Below are positions 35,159 through 43,988 of a DNA stretch of 64,000 bases, in pieces. Below the pieces are notes generated by a model. The model saw only the letters and a program-made list of their open reading frames with translations, was not told where the DNA came from and ran no database searches. The position numbers and the translations under genes are program-made. Source of the stretch: Microbacterium sp. GCS4 (GTDB taxonomy: Bacteria > Actinomycetota > Actinomycetes > Actinomycetales > Microbacteriaceae); assembly GCF_001262495.1 (NCBI RefSeq), contig NZ_LGYE01000005.1:1-64000 (forward strand), read 5' to 3'. How positions within the stretch are numbered: the stretch's first letter is position 1; every line of letters starts with the position of its first letter.

Positions 35159-38100
35159 TCACCGGAAGTCGCGCGATCGATGCGCGACCCCGGTGCGGAG
35201 ATCCTCGAACGCATCGGCGAGGATGTTGATGACGCCCTCGGGGGAGCGCTCCAGGATGCCGCGGATGATCAGCGCCGGAGAATCTCGCGCCACCCGGCGA
35301 TAGCGCCCCCATACGCCGGTCGAGCAGATCACGTTGACCAGTCCGCTCTCGTCCTCGAGGTTGAGGAACGTCACGCCCGCCGCCGTGGCCGGGCGCTGCC
35401 GATGCGTCACGAGCCCGGCGACCTCGACCCGCCGGCCTGTCTCGTGCCCCTGCAGGTCACGGGACGAGAGCACGCCCCGGTCGCTCAGCGCCGCGCGGAA
35501 GTGCGTCATCGGATGGTCGTCGGTCGAGACGCCCGTGGCCCAGAGATCGGCGGAGAGGCGCTCGTAGCTGGACTGGTCGGCGAACAGGGGCGGCTGCACC
35601 GCGACCGTCGTGCCCGGCAGGTACCGGGAGCGGTCGTCGGCCGCAGCCCCCGCGAGCCACATCGCCTCCCGCCGCTGCAGCCCGAGGCACTCGAAGGCGC
35701 CGGCCGTGGCGAGGGACTCCAGCTGTGCGGCCGTGGCGTCCGTGCGCCGCACCAGGTCGTGCAGGTCGCGATACGGCCCGTGCTCCTCGCGCTCGGCGAC
35801 GATCCGCCGTGCCAGGGGGAGGCCGATGCCGCGCACACCGCTGAGACCCAGACGCACCGCGTATCCGCCGTCGCGACGGTGCGCGGCCGACTCATCCGGG
35901 AGGGACCGGTCGAAGCGCGGCACCTCCGGCTGATCGTGCTCAGCGCACGAGGCCACACCCGTCGGCATCCGCTCGGTCGAACCGTCGAGCGGCTCGAGCA
36001 GGTCGGTGGCGCCCGAGGCGTGCAGGTCGGGACGCCGCACCTCCACCCCGTGTCGGCGCGCGTCCGAGGTGAGAGTGGAGGGCGAGTAGAACCCCATGGG
36101 CTGCGACCGTAGGAGCCCGGCGAGAAAGGCCGCGGGATAGTGCAGCTTGAGCCAGGAGCTCGCGTAGACGAGGAGCGCGAACGACAGCGAGTGCGACTCC
36201 GCGAACCCGAAGTTCGAGAACGCCTGGATCTGCGCGTAGATGCGGTCGGACTGATCCTTCGAGAGGCCGCGCCGGGTCATCCCCGCGTAGAGCTTGTCGC
36301 GCACCTTCTCGATCTTCTCCAGCCCGCGCTTGGAGCCCATCGCCCGCCGCAGCAGATCGGCCTCGTCGGCCGTGCAGTCGCCGATCGCCGTCGCCATCTG
36401 GATCAGCTGCTCCTGGAAGATCGGGATGCCGAGCGTGCGCTCCAGGATCGGCTGCAGGTCGCTGTGCGGATAGGGGATGTCGAGCCGCACCGGCTCCTCG
36501 CCGCGTGCCGCCCTGGCGCGGTTCTCCTCGTCGAGGGCATCCTTCGCCATCTTGCGGCGGACGAAGGGATGCACGGCCCCGCCCTGGATGGGCCCGGGGC
36601 GGATGAGGGCGATCTGGATCGCGAGGTCGTAGAAGCACCGGGGCTGCAACCGGGGGAGCAGACCGATCTGTGCGCGGGACTCCACCTGGAACACACCGAT
36701 CGAGTCGGCACGGCACAGCATGTCGTAGACGCCGGGCTCCTCCTTCGGGAGGGTCTCCAGCGTCCACTCCTCACCGGTCGCCTCGCGGATCAGGTCGAAG
36801 CAGTGCTGCAGCGCGGCGAGCATCCCCAGGCCCAGCAGGTCGAACTTCACGAGTCCCATCCAGGCCGCGTCGTCCTTGTCCCACTGGATGACCGTGCGGT
36901 TCTCCATGCGGGCGTGCTCGACCGGCACGACCTCGCCGACGGGACGGGCCGTGAGCACCATGCCCCCGGAATGGATGCCGAGGTGCCGTGGCGCCTTCAG
37001 CAGCTCTCCTGCGTACTCGATCACGGTCGCCGGGATGTCGTGCCCCTCGGCCATCTCCAGGCCGTGGCTCCACCCGTCGACCTGCCGCGACCACGCGTCC
37101 TGCTGTCCGGGCGAATGCCCCAGCGCCCTGGCCATGTCGCGGATGGCGTTCTTGGGACGGTACTGGATCACGTTCGCGACCTGCGCCGCCCGCTCCCGCC
37201 CGTACTCCCGGTACACCCACTGGATGATCTCCTCGCGGCGGTCGGAGTCGAAGTCCACGTCGATGTCCGGCTCCTCCGAGCGCGTGGTCGCGAGGAAGCG
37301 CTCGAACGGGAGCCGGTAGAGGATCGGATCGACCGCGGTGATGCCCAGCAGGTAGCACACCGCGCTCGCCGCAGCGGATCCGCGACCCTGGCACAGGATG
37401 CCGAGGCGTCGCGCCTCCGACACGATGCCGTGCACGATGAGGAAGTAGCCGGGGAAGTCCTTCTCCTCGATCACGTCGAGCTCGCGGTGGATGCGGCGGC
37501 GGCCATCGTCGTCCAGTCGCGGGTACTTGGACGGCACGGCCTCCCACACCAGATGCCGCAGCCACGTCATGGGCGTGTGGCCTTCCGGCACCTCCTGACG
37601 GGGCAGAGCCGGGCGTGCGCGGCGCAGCGGGAAGGCGGAGGCCCCGGCCAGCTCCAGTCCGTACGAGATCGCCCCGGGGTACCGCCGGAACCGCGCCGCC
37701 ATCTCGGCGCCGCTGCGCAGATGCGCCCCGCCGTGCGCGGGGAGCCAGCCGTCGAGATCGTCCATGCTCCGCACCGCGCGCACCGCCGCGACCGCCTCGG
37801 CCAGGGCGGCGCGATCGGGGGTCGCGTAGTGCACGTTGTTGGTCGCCACCACCGGCAGACGCTGCCGGCGGGCGAGGTCGGCGAGGGCGTCGTTCCGCCG
37901 GGTGTCCAGGGGGTCGCCGTGGTCGAACAGCTCGACCGCGACGCGGTCCCGCCCGAACAGGTCGACCAGGCGGCGCAGGGGGGTCGCGGCGTCGCCGGTC
38001 TCGAGCCCGCGGCGGACACCGCCCTTGCGGCATCCGGTGAGGATCGTCCAGTGCCCCTCGGCGGTGGCCGCGAGCTCCTCGAGGTCGTAGACCGGGCGGC

Positions 38101-38623
38101 CCTTCTCTCCGCCGCGCAGATGGGCGGACGTCATCGCGGCGGAGAGCCGGTGGTAGCCCTCGAGGCCGTCGGCGAGCACGAGCAGGTGGTCTCCCATCGG
38201 GTCGGCGGCTCCCCGCTGCGGCGCGTCGAGGCCGATCGACAGCTCGGCTCCGTACACGGTCTGCACGTGCACGTCCATGAGCTCGGCGACCTCGGCGAAG
38301 CGTGCGGCGCCGTAGAAGCCGTCGTGATCCGTGAGGGCCAGTGCGGAGAGGCCGAGGCGTTCCGCCTCGGCCAGCAGATCCTCGGGCGACGACGCCCCGT
38401 CGAGGAAGGAGTACGAGGAGTGCGCGTGCAGCTCGGCGTAGGGAACGGCATCCTCGGGCCGGGTGACCGTCGTCGGTGGGGTGCGCTTCTTCCGTGTGCT
38501 CACCGGCCCCGGGTCCGGGCGGTCGAGCCAGGGCTCGGGGCCGCCGATCGGATACGGCGACTCCTCACCGCTCAGCGTGCGCTCGAGTTCGCGCCAGGTC
38601 TGCGGAGGGTTGTGCCAGCCCAT
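35159..38623 (-). CDS. dnaE2: Error-prone DNA polymerase DnaE2
   Basis: The 1154-residue C-family polymerase starts at ATG 38623, overlapping the imuB stop (TGATG). The PHP domain opens with YAELHAHSSYSFLDGASSPE and ALTDHDGFYG. The catalytic Asp triad is visible in SEEPDIDVDFDSDRREEII and later in the palm. The tail contains an HhH segment (GVRGIGLPLARRIVAE) and an OB fold (VEVAGLVTHRQRP, FLNLEDESGLVNVI). DnaE2 makes the lesion bypass synthesis during SOS mutagenesis. It is the last gene of the imuA'-imuB-dnaE2 operon. Confidence 0.96.
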   Translation of the reverse strand: MGWHNPPQTWRELERTLSGEESPYPIGGPEPWLDRPDPGPVSTRKKRTPPTTVTRPEDAVPYAELHAHSSYSFLDGASSPEDLLAEAERLGLSALALTDHDGFYGAARFAEVAELMDVHVQTVYGAELSIGLDAPQRGAADPMGDHLLVLADGLEGYHRLSAAMTSAHLRGGEKGRPVYDLEELAATAEGHWTILTGCRKGGVRRGLETGDAATPLRRLVDLFGRDRVAVELFDHGDPLDTRRNDALADLARRQRLPVVATNNVHYATPDRAALAEAVAAVRAVRSMDDLDGWLPAHGGAHLRSGAEMAARFRRYPGAISYGLELAGASAFPLRRARPALPRQEVPEGHTPMTWLRHLVWEAVPSKYPRLDDDGRRRIHRELDVIEEKDFPGYFLIVHGIVSEARRLGILCQGRGSAAASAVCYLLGITAVDPILYRLPFERFLATTRSEEPDIDVDFDSDRREEIIQWVYREYGRERAAQVANVIQYRPKNAIRDMARALGHSPGQQDAWSRQVDGWSHGLEMAEGHDIPATVIEYAGELLKAPRHLGIHSGGMVLTARPVGEVVPVEHARMENRTVIQWDKDDAAWMGLVKFDLLGLGMLAALQHCFDLIREATGEEWTLETLPKEEPGVYDMLCRADSIGVFQVESRAQIGLLPRLQPRCFYDLAIQIALIRPGPIQGGAVHPFVRRKMAKDALDEENRARAARGEEPVRLDIPYPHSDLQPILERTLGIPIFQEQLIQMATAIGDCTADEADLLRRAMGSKRGLEKIEKVRDKLYAGMTRRGLSKDQSDRIYAQIQAFSNFGFAESHSLSFALLVYASSWLKLHYPAAFLAGLLRSQPMGFYSPSTLTSDARRHGVEVRRPDLHASGATDLLEPLDGSTERMPTGVASCAEHDQPEVPRFDRSLPDESAAHRRDGGYAVRLGLSGVRGIGLPLARRIVAEREEHGPYRDLHDLVRRTDATAAQLESLATAGAFECLGLQRREAMWLAGAAADDRSRYLPGTTVAVQPPLFADQSSYERLSADLWATGVSTDDHPMTHFRAALSDRGVLSSRDLQGHETGRRVEVAGLVTHRQRPATAAGVTFLNLEDESGLVNVICSTGVWGRYRRVARDSPALIIRGILERSPEGVINILADAFEDLRTGVAHRSRDFR

Positions 38624-40179
38624 CAGCGGTACCGTCCCTCGGCCCACCACCGGTCGCCGGCCGAGAACACCAGCCAGGCCCGGTCGTGGCCGTCGACGAT
38701 CTGCAGGCGATGCCCCCGCTTGCCGCCCGTGCTCTCCCAGCGGCGCTCGTGGATCGGCCAGGGGCCTGCCCAGGCGCGCACCTCGTCGCCGTCGATCCGT
38801 GCGGGGACGGCCGACAGTGCGCCCCGCTCGTCGACGGCCACGGCCTCGCCGCTCGCCGTCTGCACGCCGATCGGCCGCGGGGGACGGAACACCTCGGCCG
38901 GCAGCGGGTCGGGCAGGCTGCCGGGCCAGGGGCGGTCGGGGTCGCGCGGCGCGACGCTCCGCTCACCCCAGGGTGTGAGCACCTGACGGTCGGCGAGCCA
39001 GCGCCCGCCCGAGAGCGCCGCGGTCACGACGCCCTGATGTCCCAGCATGGTCTGCACTCGGGAGACGGCGTGGTGCAGGCGCTCGTCGGTGCCGGAACCG
39101 AACAGGCCTGGTTGGTGATGGGCGGCGTCGTCGACGGCCACGGGCACGACGCGCACCATCGCGATGCCGCCGAAGGCCCGTGCTTCGTCGACGGGTTCCT
39201 TCGCGGATTCGGCGGCGAGGGCCTCGAGCTGCCAGCGCACGCGGTCGACGAGGTCGGCGGCGTCGAAGCAGGTCGGGTGCAGCCAGGTGCGCGAATGCAC
39301 CCGCCCGTCGTCGTCGGTCAGGTCGATGCGCACCTCGGTGCAGACGACCGAGGCGTCGGCGAGAGCGAGGAGCACCGCATCCGCCGTCTGCCGAACCGCG
39401 AACGCCACCTGGTCGGCTCCGGCGAGCGGGGAGTCGAACTCGATCGCACGCACGAGCTCCGGGTCGGGAGGGCGTGCGACGACCGCCCGGGAGTCGGCGC
39501 CGGCCGCGAGCGCGTGCAGCCGGGCGCCGCGCTCGCCGAAGCGATCCCGCACCTCGATCTCGTCGAGGGCCGCGAAGTCGCCGAGGGTGCGCACCCCGAG
39601 GCGCACGAGCAGGCCGGTGAGCTGCTCGTCGCGCAGCACCCGCACGGGGAGCGGATGCAGGAACTCCTCGGCGCGCCCGGCCGGGATCACCGTGCAGGGC
39701 GCGGGCCCGCGAGCGGCGAGCTCGGCCGTGAACGGGCCGTCGGCGACTCCCACGCGCACCTCGGGGTAGCCGGCCTCGGCGAGGACGCGGATCAGAGCCG
39801 CCCCCGCCTCGGCCTCGCCCTCGTGGTAGCGGGCGATGCCGCGGGCGCGGAGCGCGGCGAGTCCTGGGCGCAGCAGCGCGACGCCGGGGGCGTGCCGCTC
39901 GATGAGCTGCAGCACGGGGAGGAACGCCCTCTCGTCCGTGGCGGGGTCGTGCGGGAGCACCCGCAGCGACGAGATGCAGCCCTGCGCCTCACGGCGGCGC
40001 TGCCCCGCCCGCACGCCGTGCTCGCGCGCCGAGGCCGTGCAGGCGATGACGGTGTTCGCGTGCACGAGAGCGGTCGGCGGATGCGGGGGAGCACCCCTCA
40101 GCGCCGCCCGCAGCGGCCAGTCGGGGAACCACAGCACGAGGACCCGGTGAGGAGCGTTCATCCGGCCACCGCCAGTCAT
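38623..40179 (-). CDS. imuB: Y-family polymerase-like protein ImuB
   Basis: The product is 512 or 518 residues, from ATG 40161 (MNAPHRVLVLWFPDWPLRAA) or ATG 40179, which overlaps the imuA' stop. The fold is DinB-like, but the usual SxDE catalytic segment is replaced (GIARYHEGEAEAGAAL), as in known ImuB proteins, which act as catalytically dead adaptors linking DnaE2 to the beta clamp. The thumb HhH region (LGVRTLGDFAALDEIEVRDR) is intact. The first six codons before ATG 40161 come from an 18-bp tandem duplication. Confidence 0.92.
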   Translation of the reverse strand: MTGGGRMNAPHRVLVLWFPDWPLRAALRGAPPHPPTALVHANTVIACTASAREHGVRAGQRRREAQGCISSLRVLPHDPATDERAFLPVLQLIERHAPGVALLRPGLAALRARGIARYHEGEAEAGAALIRVLAEAGYPEVRVGVADGPFTAELAARGPAPCTVIPAGRAEEFLHPLPVRVLRDEQLTGLLVRLGVRTLGDFAALDEIEVRDRFGERGARLHALAAGADSRAVVARPPDPELVRAIEFDSPLAGADQVAFAVRQTADAVLLALADASVVCTEVRIDLTDDDGRVHSRTWLHPTCFDAADLVDRVRWQLEALAAESAKEPVDEARAFGGIAMVRVVPVAVDDAAHHQPGLFGSGTDERLHHAVSRVQTMLGHQGVVTAALSGGRWLADRQVLTPWGERSVAPRDPDRPWPGSLPDPLPAEVFRPPRPIGVQTASGEAVAVDERGALSAVPARIDGDEVRAWAGPWPIHERRWESTGGKRGHRLQIVDGHDRAWLVFSAGDRWWAEGRYR

Positions 40180-40193
40180 CCGGCCACCGCCAG
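40158..40193 (-). repeat. Perfect 18-bp tandem duplication at the imuA'-imuB overlap
   Basis: TCATCCGGCCACCGCCAG occurs at 40158-40175 and 40176-40193. Each copy contains, on the minus strand, an ATGA start/stop overlap. imuA' ends in the upstream copy, and imuB may start in either. Confidence 0.95.
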
Positions 40194-40952
40194 GGAGGGG
40201 TACTCCGCCGGGGCGGCATCCGCGACCCGCAGACCGGGCAGCGTGACCAGCTCGGTGGGGCTCTGCTCCGGCACGGCTTCGACGGCTCCGGTGCTGCCGG
40301 GCAGGCGCACGTGCACGCTCGACGCCAGCGGGCTGTTCCGCGTCCGCGCGGTCACGGTCGCGGTGGACCCCTCGATCAGGCCCCAGCCCTCGCCGATGCC
40401 CTGCCACTGCTGGTCGTGCAGGCGGATCGAGCCCTCGCTCTGCGGCCAGGGGCCCGCGGCCTCGGACTCGGCGACGAGCAGGGTGGCGCCGCGATCGCGG
40501 AGCCGGGCGCTCAGTCGCGACGCCTCGGCATCGCGGACCCTCCCTCCTGGCTGCAGGGCGATCAGGGGGACGACCTCGGCGAGGGCGGAGGTCACGGCGA
40601 GCCAGCGGTCGCCCGGATCGGGGACGAGGATCAAGCGGGGCAGCGCGATGCCGAACGCGGCCGCCGCTTCGACGCCGAGGGTCGGCATCCCGACCACCGC
40701 GCACCAGAGCCCTTTGCCCGAGGCGGCGCTGAGGAGCGCGAGGATCAGGCTGGGCGAGGAGGAGACGGTATAGGCGGTGCCGGTCTGCAGGCCCTGTTCG
40801 GGCAGCAGGGAGGAGAGCGCCGGGTCGAGGGGGAGCAGCGGATGCTCGCTGCGCCGCCGTTGCATACGGCTGATCTCGCGGCGCAGTCGCAGCACCTCTC
40901 CGGCGCGGGAGTCGCCCGCCGGAGAGATCGCCGCCATCGCATCCATCGCCAT
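40176..40952 (-). CDS. imuA: ImuA'-like RecA-fold protein of the SOS mutasome
   Basis: The 258-residue protein has a basic N-terminal helix (RAGEVLRLRREISRMQRRRS) and a degenerate RecA-like core (AYTVSSSPSLILALLSAASG; RLILVPDPGDRWLAVTSALA). It lacks an intact Walker A, like mycobacterial ImuA'. It is needed with ImuB for DnaE2-dependent mutagenesis. Starts at 40952 and 40946 are both in frame; the GGAGG at 40953-40957 is better spaced for 40946. Two LexA-like boxes lie upstream. Confidence 0.87.
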   Translation of the reverse strand: MAMDAMAAISPAGDSRAGEVLRLRREISRMQRRRSEHPLLPLDPALSSLLPEQGLQTGTAYTVSSSPSLILALLSAASGKGLWCAVVGMPTLGVEAAAAFGIALPRLILVPDPGDRWLAVTSALAEVVPLIALQPGGRVRDAEASRLSARLRDRGATLLVAESEAAGPWPQSEGSIRLHDQQWQGIGEGWGLIEGSTATVTARTRNSPLASSVHVRLPGSTGAVEAVPEQSPTELVTLPGLRVADAAPAEYPSLAVAG

Positions 40953-40962
40953 GCCTCCATCC

Positions 40963-40978
40963 TCGAACGTATATTCTA
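40963..40978 (-). promoter_or_regulatory. LexA (SOS) box and -10 of the imuA'-imuB-dnaE2 operon
   Basis: On the minus strand TAGAATATACGTTCGA matches TCGAAC-N4-GTTCGA at 10 of 12 positions. Its TAGAAT is also a good -10 hexamer, so repressor and polymerase sites overlap. It lies 11 nt upstream of ATG 40952. Confidence 0.72.
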
Positions 40979-40994
40979 ATAATTCAACTGGAGG

Positions 40995-41010
40995 AACAAC
41001 GATAGTTCGA
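40995..41010. promoter_or_regulatory. Second, weaker LexA-like box
   Basis: AACAACGATAGTTCGA on the plus strand has a perfect GTTCGA half and a degenerate other half (9 of 12). It lies 32 bp from the first box, about three helical turns. Confidence 0.4.
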
Positions 41011-41054
41011 ACCTCCGACATCCGCATCGGCACAGCGATGTCGGATGCCGTCGG

Positions 41055-41060
41055 TACGCT
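41055..41060 (+). promoter_or_regulatory. -10 element of the DUF1905 gene
   Basis: TACGCT with a 6-nt gap to ATG 41067 suggests a leaderless message. Confidence 0.5.
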
Positions 41061-41066
41061 GAGCGC

Positions 41067-41357
41067 ATGAGGATCGAGTTCGAGAGCGTCGTCACCCGGT
41101 GGGAGAAGCGCGTCGACGACTGGTTCTTCGCCACGATGCCCGGGGAGATCTCCGTCGAGCTGCGCGAACTGCCGGCGCCTCCGCGCGGCTTCGGCTCGCT
41201 GCGGGTGCAGGCGCGGATCGGAGCCTCGATCTGGAACACCTCGATCTTCTTCGACGGCGCGGCCTTCGTGCTCCCGCTCAAGAAGGCCATCCGCACCGCG
41301 CAGGACATCTCCGAGGGCGACATCGTGCTCGTCGACCTCGACGTGCTCGACCTCTGA
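41067..41357 (+). CDS. DUF1905 domain protein
   Basis: The 96-residue protein shows the DUF1905 pattern: an acidic strand FESVVTRWEK, WFFATMPGEIS, RGFGSLRVQARIGASIWNTS, then VLPLKKAIRTAQDISEGDIV. It is a small beta-barrel-like domain of unknown function that is often attached to a YdeI-like segment elsewhere. It is divergent from the mutasome operon and its start region lies next to the weaker LexA-like box, but there is no evidence that it is SOS-controlled. Confidence 0.85.
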   Translation: MRIEFESVVTRWEKRVDDWFFATMPGEISVELRELPAPPRGFGSLRVQARIGASIWNTSIFFDGAAFVLPLKKAIRTAQDISEGDIVLVDLDVLDL

Positions 41358-41377
41358 TCGTCCCACCCGGCCCGAGG

Positions 41378-41386
41378 TTATCCACA
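41378..41386 (+). other. Consensus DnaA box (TTATCCACA)
   Basis: A second perfect DnaA-box consensus lies in a 70-bp intergenic gap, sharing the 12-mer TTATCCACACCG with the copy at 10034. Confidence 0.4.
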
Positions 41387-41415
41387 CCGCTCGATCGACG
41401 GTGGCGCAGACCTCC

Positions 41416-41421
41416 TAGCCT
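41416..41421 (+). promoter_or_regulatory. -10 element of the prepilin-peptidase-like gene
   Basis: TAGCCT lies 6 nt before ATG 41428. Confidence 0.45.
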
Positions 41422-41427
41422 TCCCGC

Positions 41428-41898
41428 ATGGAACCGCGCACCGCGCTCATCGTCCTCGTGCACCTCGCGCTGCTCGTCGTGGCCGCACGTCTCGTCGTGA
41501 TCGACGTGCGCACGCACCGTCTACCCGACCGGATCGTCCTGCCGACCCTGGCCGCGCTCCTCGCCCTGATCGCGATCGACGCCCTCGCGACGCACGACAC
41601 GGCCCCGCTCCTCCGCGCGGGCGGTGGACTCGTGATGCTCGGCGGGTTCTACGCTGTGCTGCGTCTGCTCAGCCGGAACGGCATGGGCGGGGGAGACGTC
41701 AAGCTCGCGGCGGTCATCGGCCTGCTCCTCGGATGGCACGGCTGGCAGGCGCTCGCGATCGGCGCTGCGGCGGCCTTCGTGCTCGGGGCCGTGCACGCGG
41801 GCGTCCTCCTGCTGCTCCGACGGGCGGATCGGCGTACGCGCATCGCCTTCGGGCCGTGGATGATCGCCGGCGCCGTGCTCGGCATCCTCGTGGCGTGA
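41428..41898 (+). CDS. A24 (prepilin peptidase-like) membrane protein
   Basis: The 156-residue protein has four to five transmembrane helices and both active-site aspartates of the type IV prepilin peptidase family: VVIDVRTHRLPDR and GMGGGDVKLAAVIG. The N-terminal methyltransferase domain of PilD is absent, as in TadV/CpaA-type enzymes. No pilin, tad or competence gene is in this window, so its substrate must be encoded elsewhere. The final segment FGPWMIAGAVLGI is typical of the family. Confidence 0.85.
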   Translation: MEPRTALIVLVHLALLVVAARLVVIDVRTHRLPDRIVLPTLAALLALIAIDALATHDTAPLLRAGGGLVMLGGFYAVLRLLSRNGMGGGDVKLAAVIGLLLGWHGWQALAIGAAAAFVLGAVHAGVLLLLRRADRRTRIAFGPWMIAGAVLGILVA

Positions 41899-41920
41899 CG
41901 AGGATCGATCGAGACCGGGC

Positions 41921-41926
41921 TATGGT
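41921..41926 (+). promoter_or_regulatory. -10 element of the 71-residue gene
   Basis: TATGGT lies 6 nt before ATG 41933. Confidence 0.4.
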
Positions 41927-41932
41927 GAGGGG

Positions 41933-42148
41933 ATGGCACTCGCACGACTCCACGGAGGCCCGCTGGACGGGCAGATCATCCCCCTCGACGCCGACGCAGA
42001 CGACAAGCTGATCGTCCCGTACAGCGAGACGCAGATCGTCTACAACCGTCGCGGCGACGCTCAGAACACGGGCGACTCCGACGGCCCCACCGAGGTGGAC
42101 TACTGGTACGACGAGTCCCTCGAGGACATCAATCCGGCGGATGACTGA
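41933..42148 (+). CDS. Small acidic hypothetical protein
   Basis: The 71-residue protein starts MALARLHGGPLDGQIIPLDA. The motif HGGPLDGQ followed by a short beta meander (LIVPYSETQIVYNRR) and a DYWYDES segment is common in small actinobacterial and phage proteins of unknown function. It overlaps the CYTH gene by 8 bases, so the two are probably co-translated. Confidence 0.72.
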   Translation: MALARLHGGPLDGQIIPLDADADDKLIVPYSETQIVYNRRGDAQNTGDSDGPTEVDYWYDESLEDINPADD

Positions 42149-42785
42149 GTCGCACGACGCGGCACGGTCCTCGGTGGAGCCCTCGCGGGTCGTCGAAGTC
42201 GAGCGCAAGTACGACGTCGATGCCGACACTCCGCTGCCTGACTGGACCGGCCTGCCCGGGGTCGACGAGGTCTCGGCAGGAGCGCTGCGCGAGCTCGACG
42301 CGCGCTACCTCGACACGGGCGACGCCGAGCTCTCCCGCGCCGGGGTCGCTCTGCGGCGACGCACCGGCGGACCGGATGAGGGCTGGCACATCAAGGGGCC
42401 GCGCGAGGGGGACGGCCGACTCGAGATCGGCTGGCCGCTGGGCGACGCCGACGTCGTGCCCTCCGCGGTCACCGAGACTCTCGCTCGGTGGACGACGGGG
42501 GAGCTGCTGCCCCTCGCCCGCATCGAGAACAGCCGCACCGCATTCCAGCTCACGGGTCCGGGCGGTGTGATCGCCGAGTTCGTCGACGACCACGTCCGCG
42601 CCACGGATCTCCGCGCCGACGTCGTGCGCGAGTGGCGGGAGTGGGAGTTCGAGCTCGGACCGGCCGCACCCGCGGATGCTGCGGGTCGCGAGACCCTGTT
42701 CGCCGCCGTCGAGCGGGCCGTGTCCGCCGCAGGAGGGCGCGAGGCGGCATTCGGCTCGAAGCTCGCCAGAGCGCTGGGATTCTGA
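42141..42785 (+). CDS. CYTH domain protein (triphosphate tunnel metalloenzyme)
   Basis: The 214-residue protein has the CYTH signature EVERKYDVD (ExExK) at the first strand, RYLDTGDAELSRAGVALRRR, GWHIKGPR and the later ENSRTAF and WREWEFELG segments with the paired Glu residues. These line the triphosphate tunnel of thiamine- or inorganic-triphosphatases and class IV adenylate cyclases. There is no CHAD domain. A weak 5-bp hairpin (42788-42801) follows the stop. Confidence 0.88.
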   Translation: MTESHDAARSSVEPSRVVEVERKYDVDADTPLPDWTGLPGVDEVSAGALRELDARYLDTGDAELSRAGVALRRRTGGPDEGWHIKGPREGDGRLEIGWPLGDADVVPSAVTETLARWTTGELLPLARIENSRTAFQLTGPGGVIAEFVDDHVRATDLRADVVREWREWEFELGPAAPADAAGRETLFAAVERAVSAAGGREAAFGSKLARALGF

Positions 42786-42836
42786 GCGGGGCGCAAGCCC
42801 CTTCCTCGGCTCTCCCCGGCATGCTTGAGTGACACC

Positions 42837-43988
42837 ATGAGCCGTTCCGTCCTCCTCCGCTCCCTCGAGACGGTGGTCCCCGAGACCGTGATCGCGCAGG
42901 ACGAGGTGCGAGACATCTTCGCCTCGCAGCCCGGGATCGGTCGACTCGCGCAGCGTCTGATCGGCGCATCCTTCAACGAGTCGGGCATCGCCACGCGGCA
43001 TACCGTGGTCGACGAGCTCGCGTCGTCCGCGCAGGTCGACGAGCCGATGTTCTACGATCGGGCGTCGGGTCTGCTGCTCGCACCCGGAACCAAGGCGCGC
43101 AACGACCTCTACACGCGGGAGTCCACCCGGCTCGTCGTCGAGGCCGCACGGCGGACGATCGCGGCGGACCCCGACCTCGACGTGTCCGACATCACGCACG
43201 TCATCACGGCATCGTGCACCGGATTCCACGCACCAGGACCCGACTACGAGATCGTGCGCGCCCTGGGCCTCCCGGACTCCGTGCAGCGCTACCACCTGGG
43301 GTTCATGGGCTGCTACGCCGCGATGCCCGCGCTGCGCGCCGCCCGCCAGTTCTGCCTCGCCGATCCCGACGCCGTGGTGCTCGTCGCCAGTGTCGAACTG
43401 TGCACCCTGCACCTGCGCTCGTCGGACGATCCGGATGTGATCGTCGCCTCTTCGCTGTTCGCCGACGGGGCAGCCGCCGGCATCGTCACCGCGCGCGACC
43501 TGAGCACCCGGGTCCAAGCGGTCGCTCTCGACCGCTTCCACACCGCCATCGCCCCGGAGGGGAAGAAGGACATGGCCTGGACGATCGGCGACACGGGTTT
43601 CGAGATGGTCCTGTCGACGGCCGTCCCGCACATCATCGGCGAGACGATCCTCGACGCGATCCGCCCGCTGTTCGACGCCGACGAGGAACTGCTCGGCGCG
43701 TTCGACGGCGGACGGATCGGCGACGAGGTCGCGCACTGGGCCGTGCACCCAGGCGGACGCGGCATCCTCGACCGCGTGCAGGACCGGCTGCACCTGAGCG
43801 ATGGTCAGCTCGCTCCCGCGCGGACGGTGCTGCGCGAGTACGGGAACATGTCGAGTGCGACCGTGCTGTTCGTGATCCGCGACATCCTCGCGAGCGGGGC
43901 CGCGGACGGCTCGCGCGTGGCGGCCATGGCCTTCGGCCCCGGCCTCACGGCCGAGAGCGCTCTCCTGACGGTCGTGGCGGGCGGATGA
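42837..43988 (+). CDS. Type III polyketide synthase (chalcone synthase-like)
   Basis: The 383-residue enzyme has the complete thiolase-fold triad: Cys in ITASCTGFHAPGPD, His in WAVHPGGRGILD and Asn in YGNMSSATVLF. The segment LGFMGCYAAMPALRAA is typical of bacterial alkylresorcinol or alkylpyrone synthases. It should extend an acyl-CoA starter with malonyl-CoA and cyclise it. ATG 42837 is preferred over an upstream TTG at 42825. The methyltransferase that follows overlaps its stop codon. Confidence 0.9.
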   Translation: MSRSVLLRSLETVVPETVIAQDEVRDIFASQPGIGRLAQRLIGASFNESGIATRHTVVDELASSAQVDEPMFYDRASGLLLAPGTKARNDLYTRESTRLVVEAARRTIAADPDLDVSDITHVITASCTGFHAPGPDYEIVRALGLPDSVQRYHLGFMGCYAAMPALRAARQFCLADPDAVVLVASVELCTLHLRSSDDPDVIVASSLFADGAAAGIVTARDLSTRVQAVALDRFHTAIAPEGKKDMAWTIGDTGFEMVLSTAVPHIIGETILDAIRPLFDADEELLGAFDGGRIGDEVAHWAVHPGGRGILDRVQDRLHLSDGQLAPARTVLREYGNMSSATVLFVIRDILASGAADGSRVAAMAFGPGLTAESALLTVVAGG

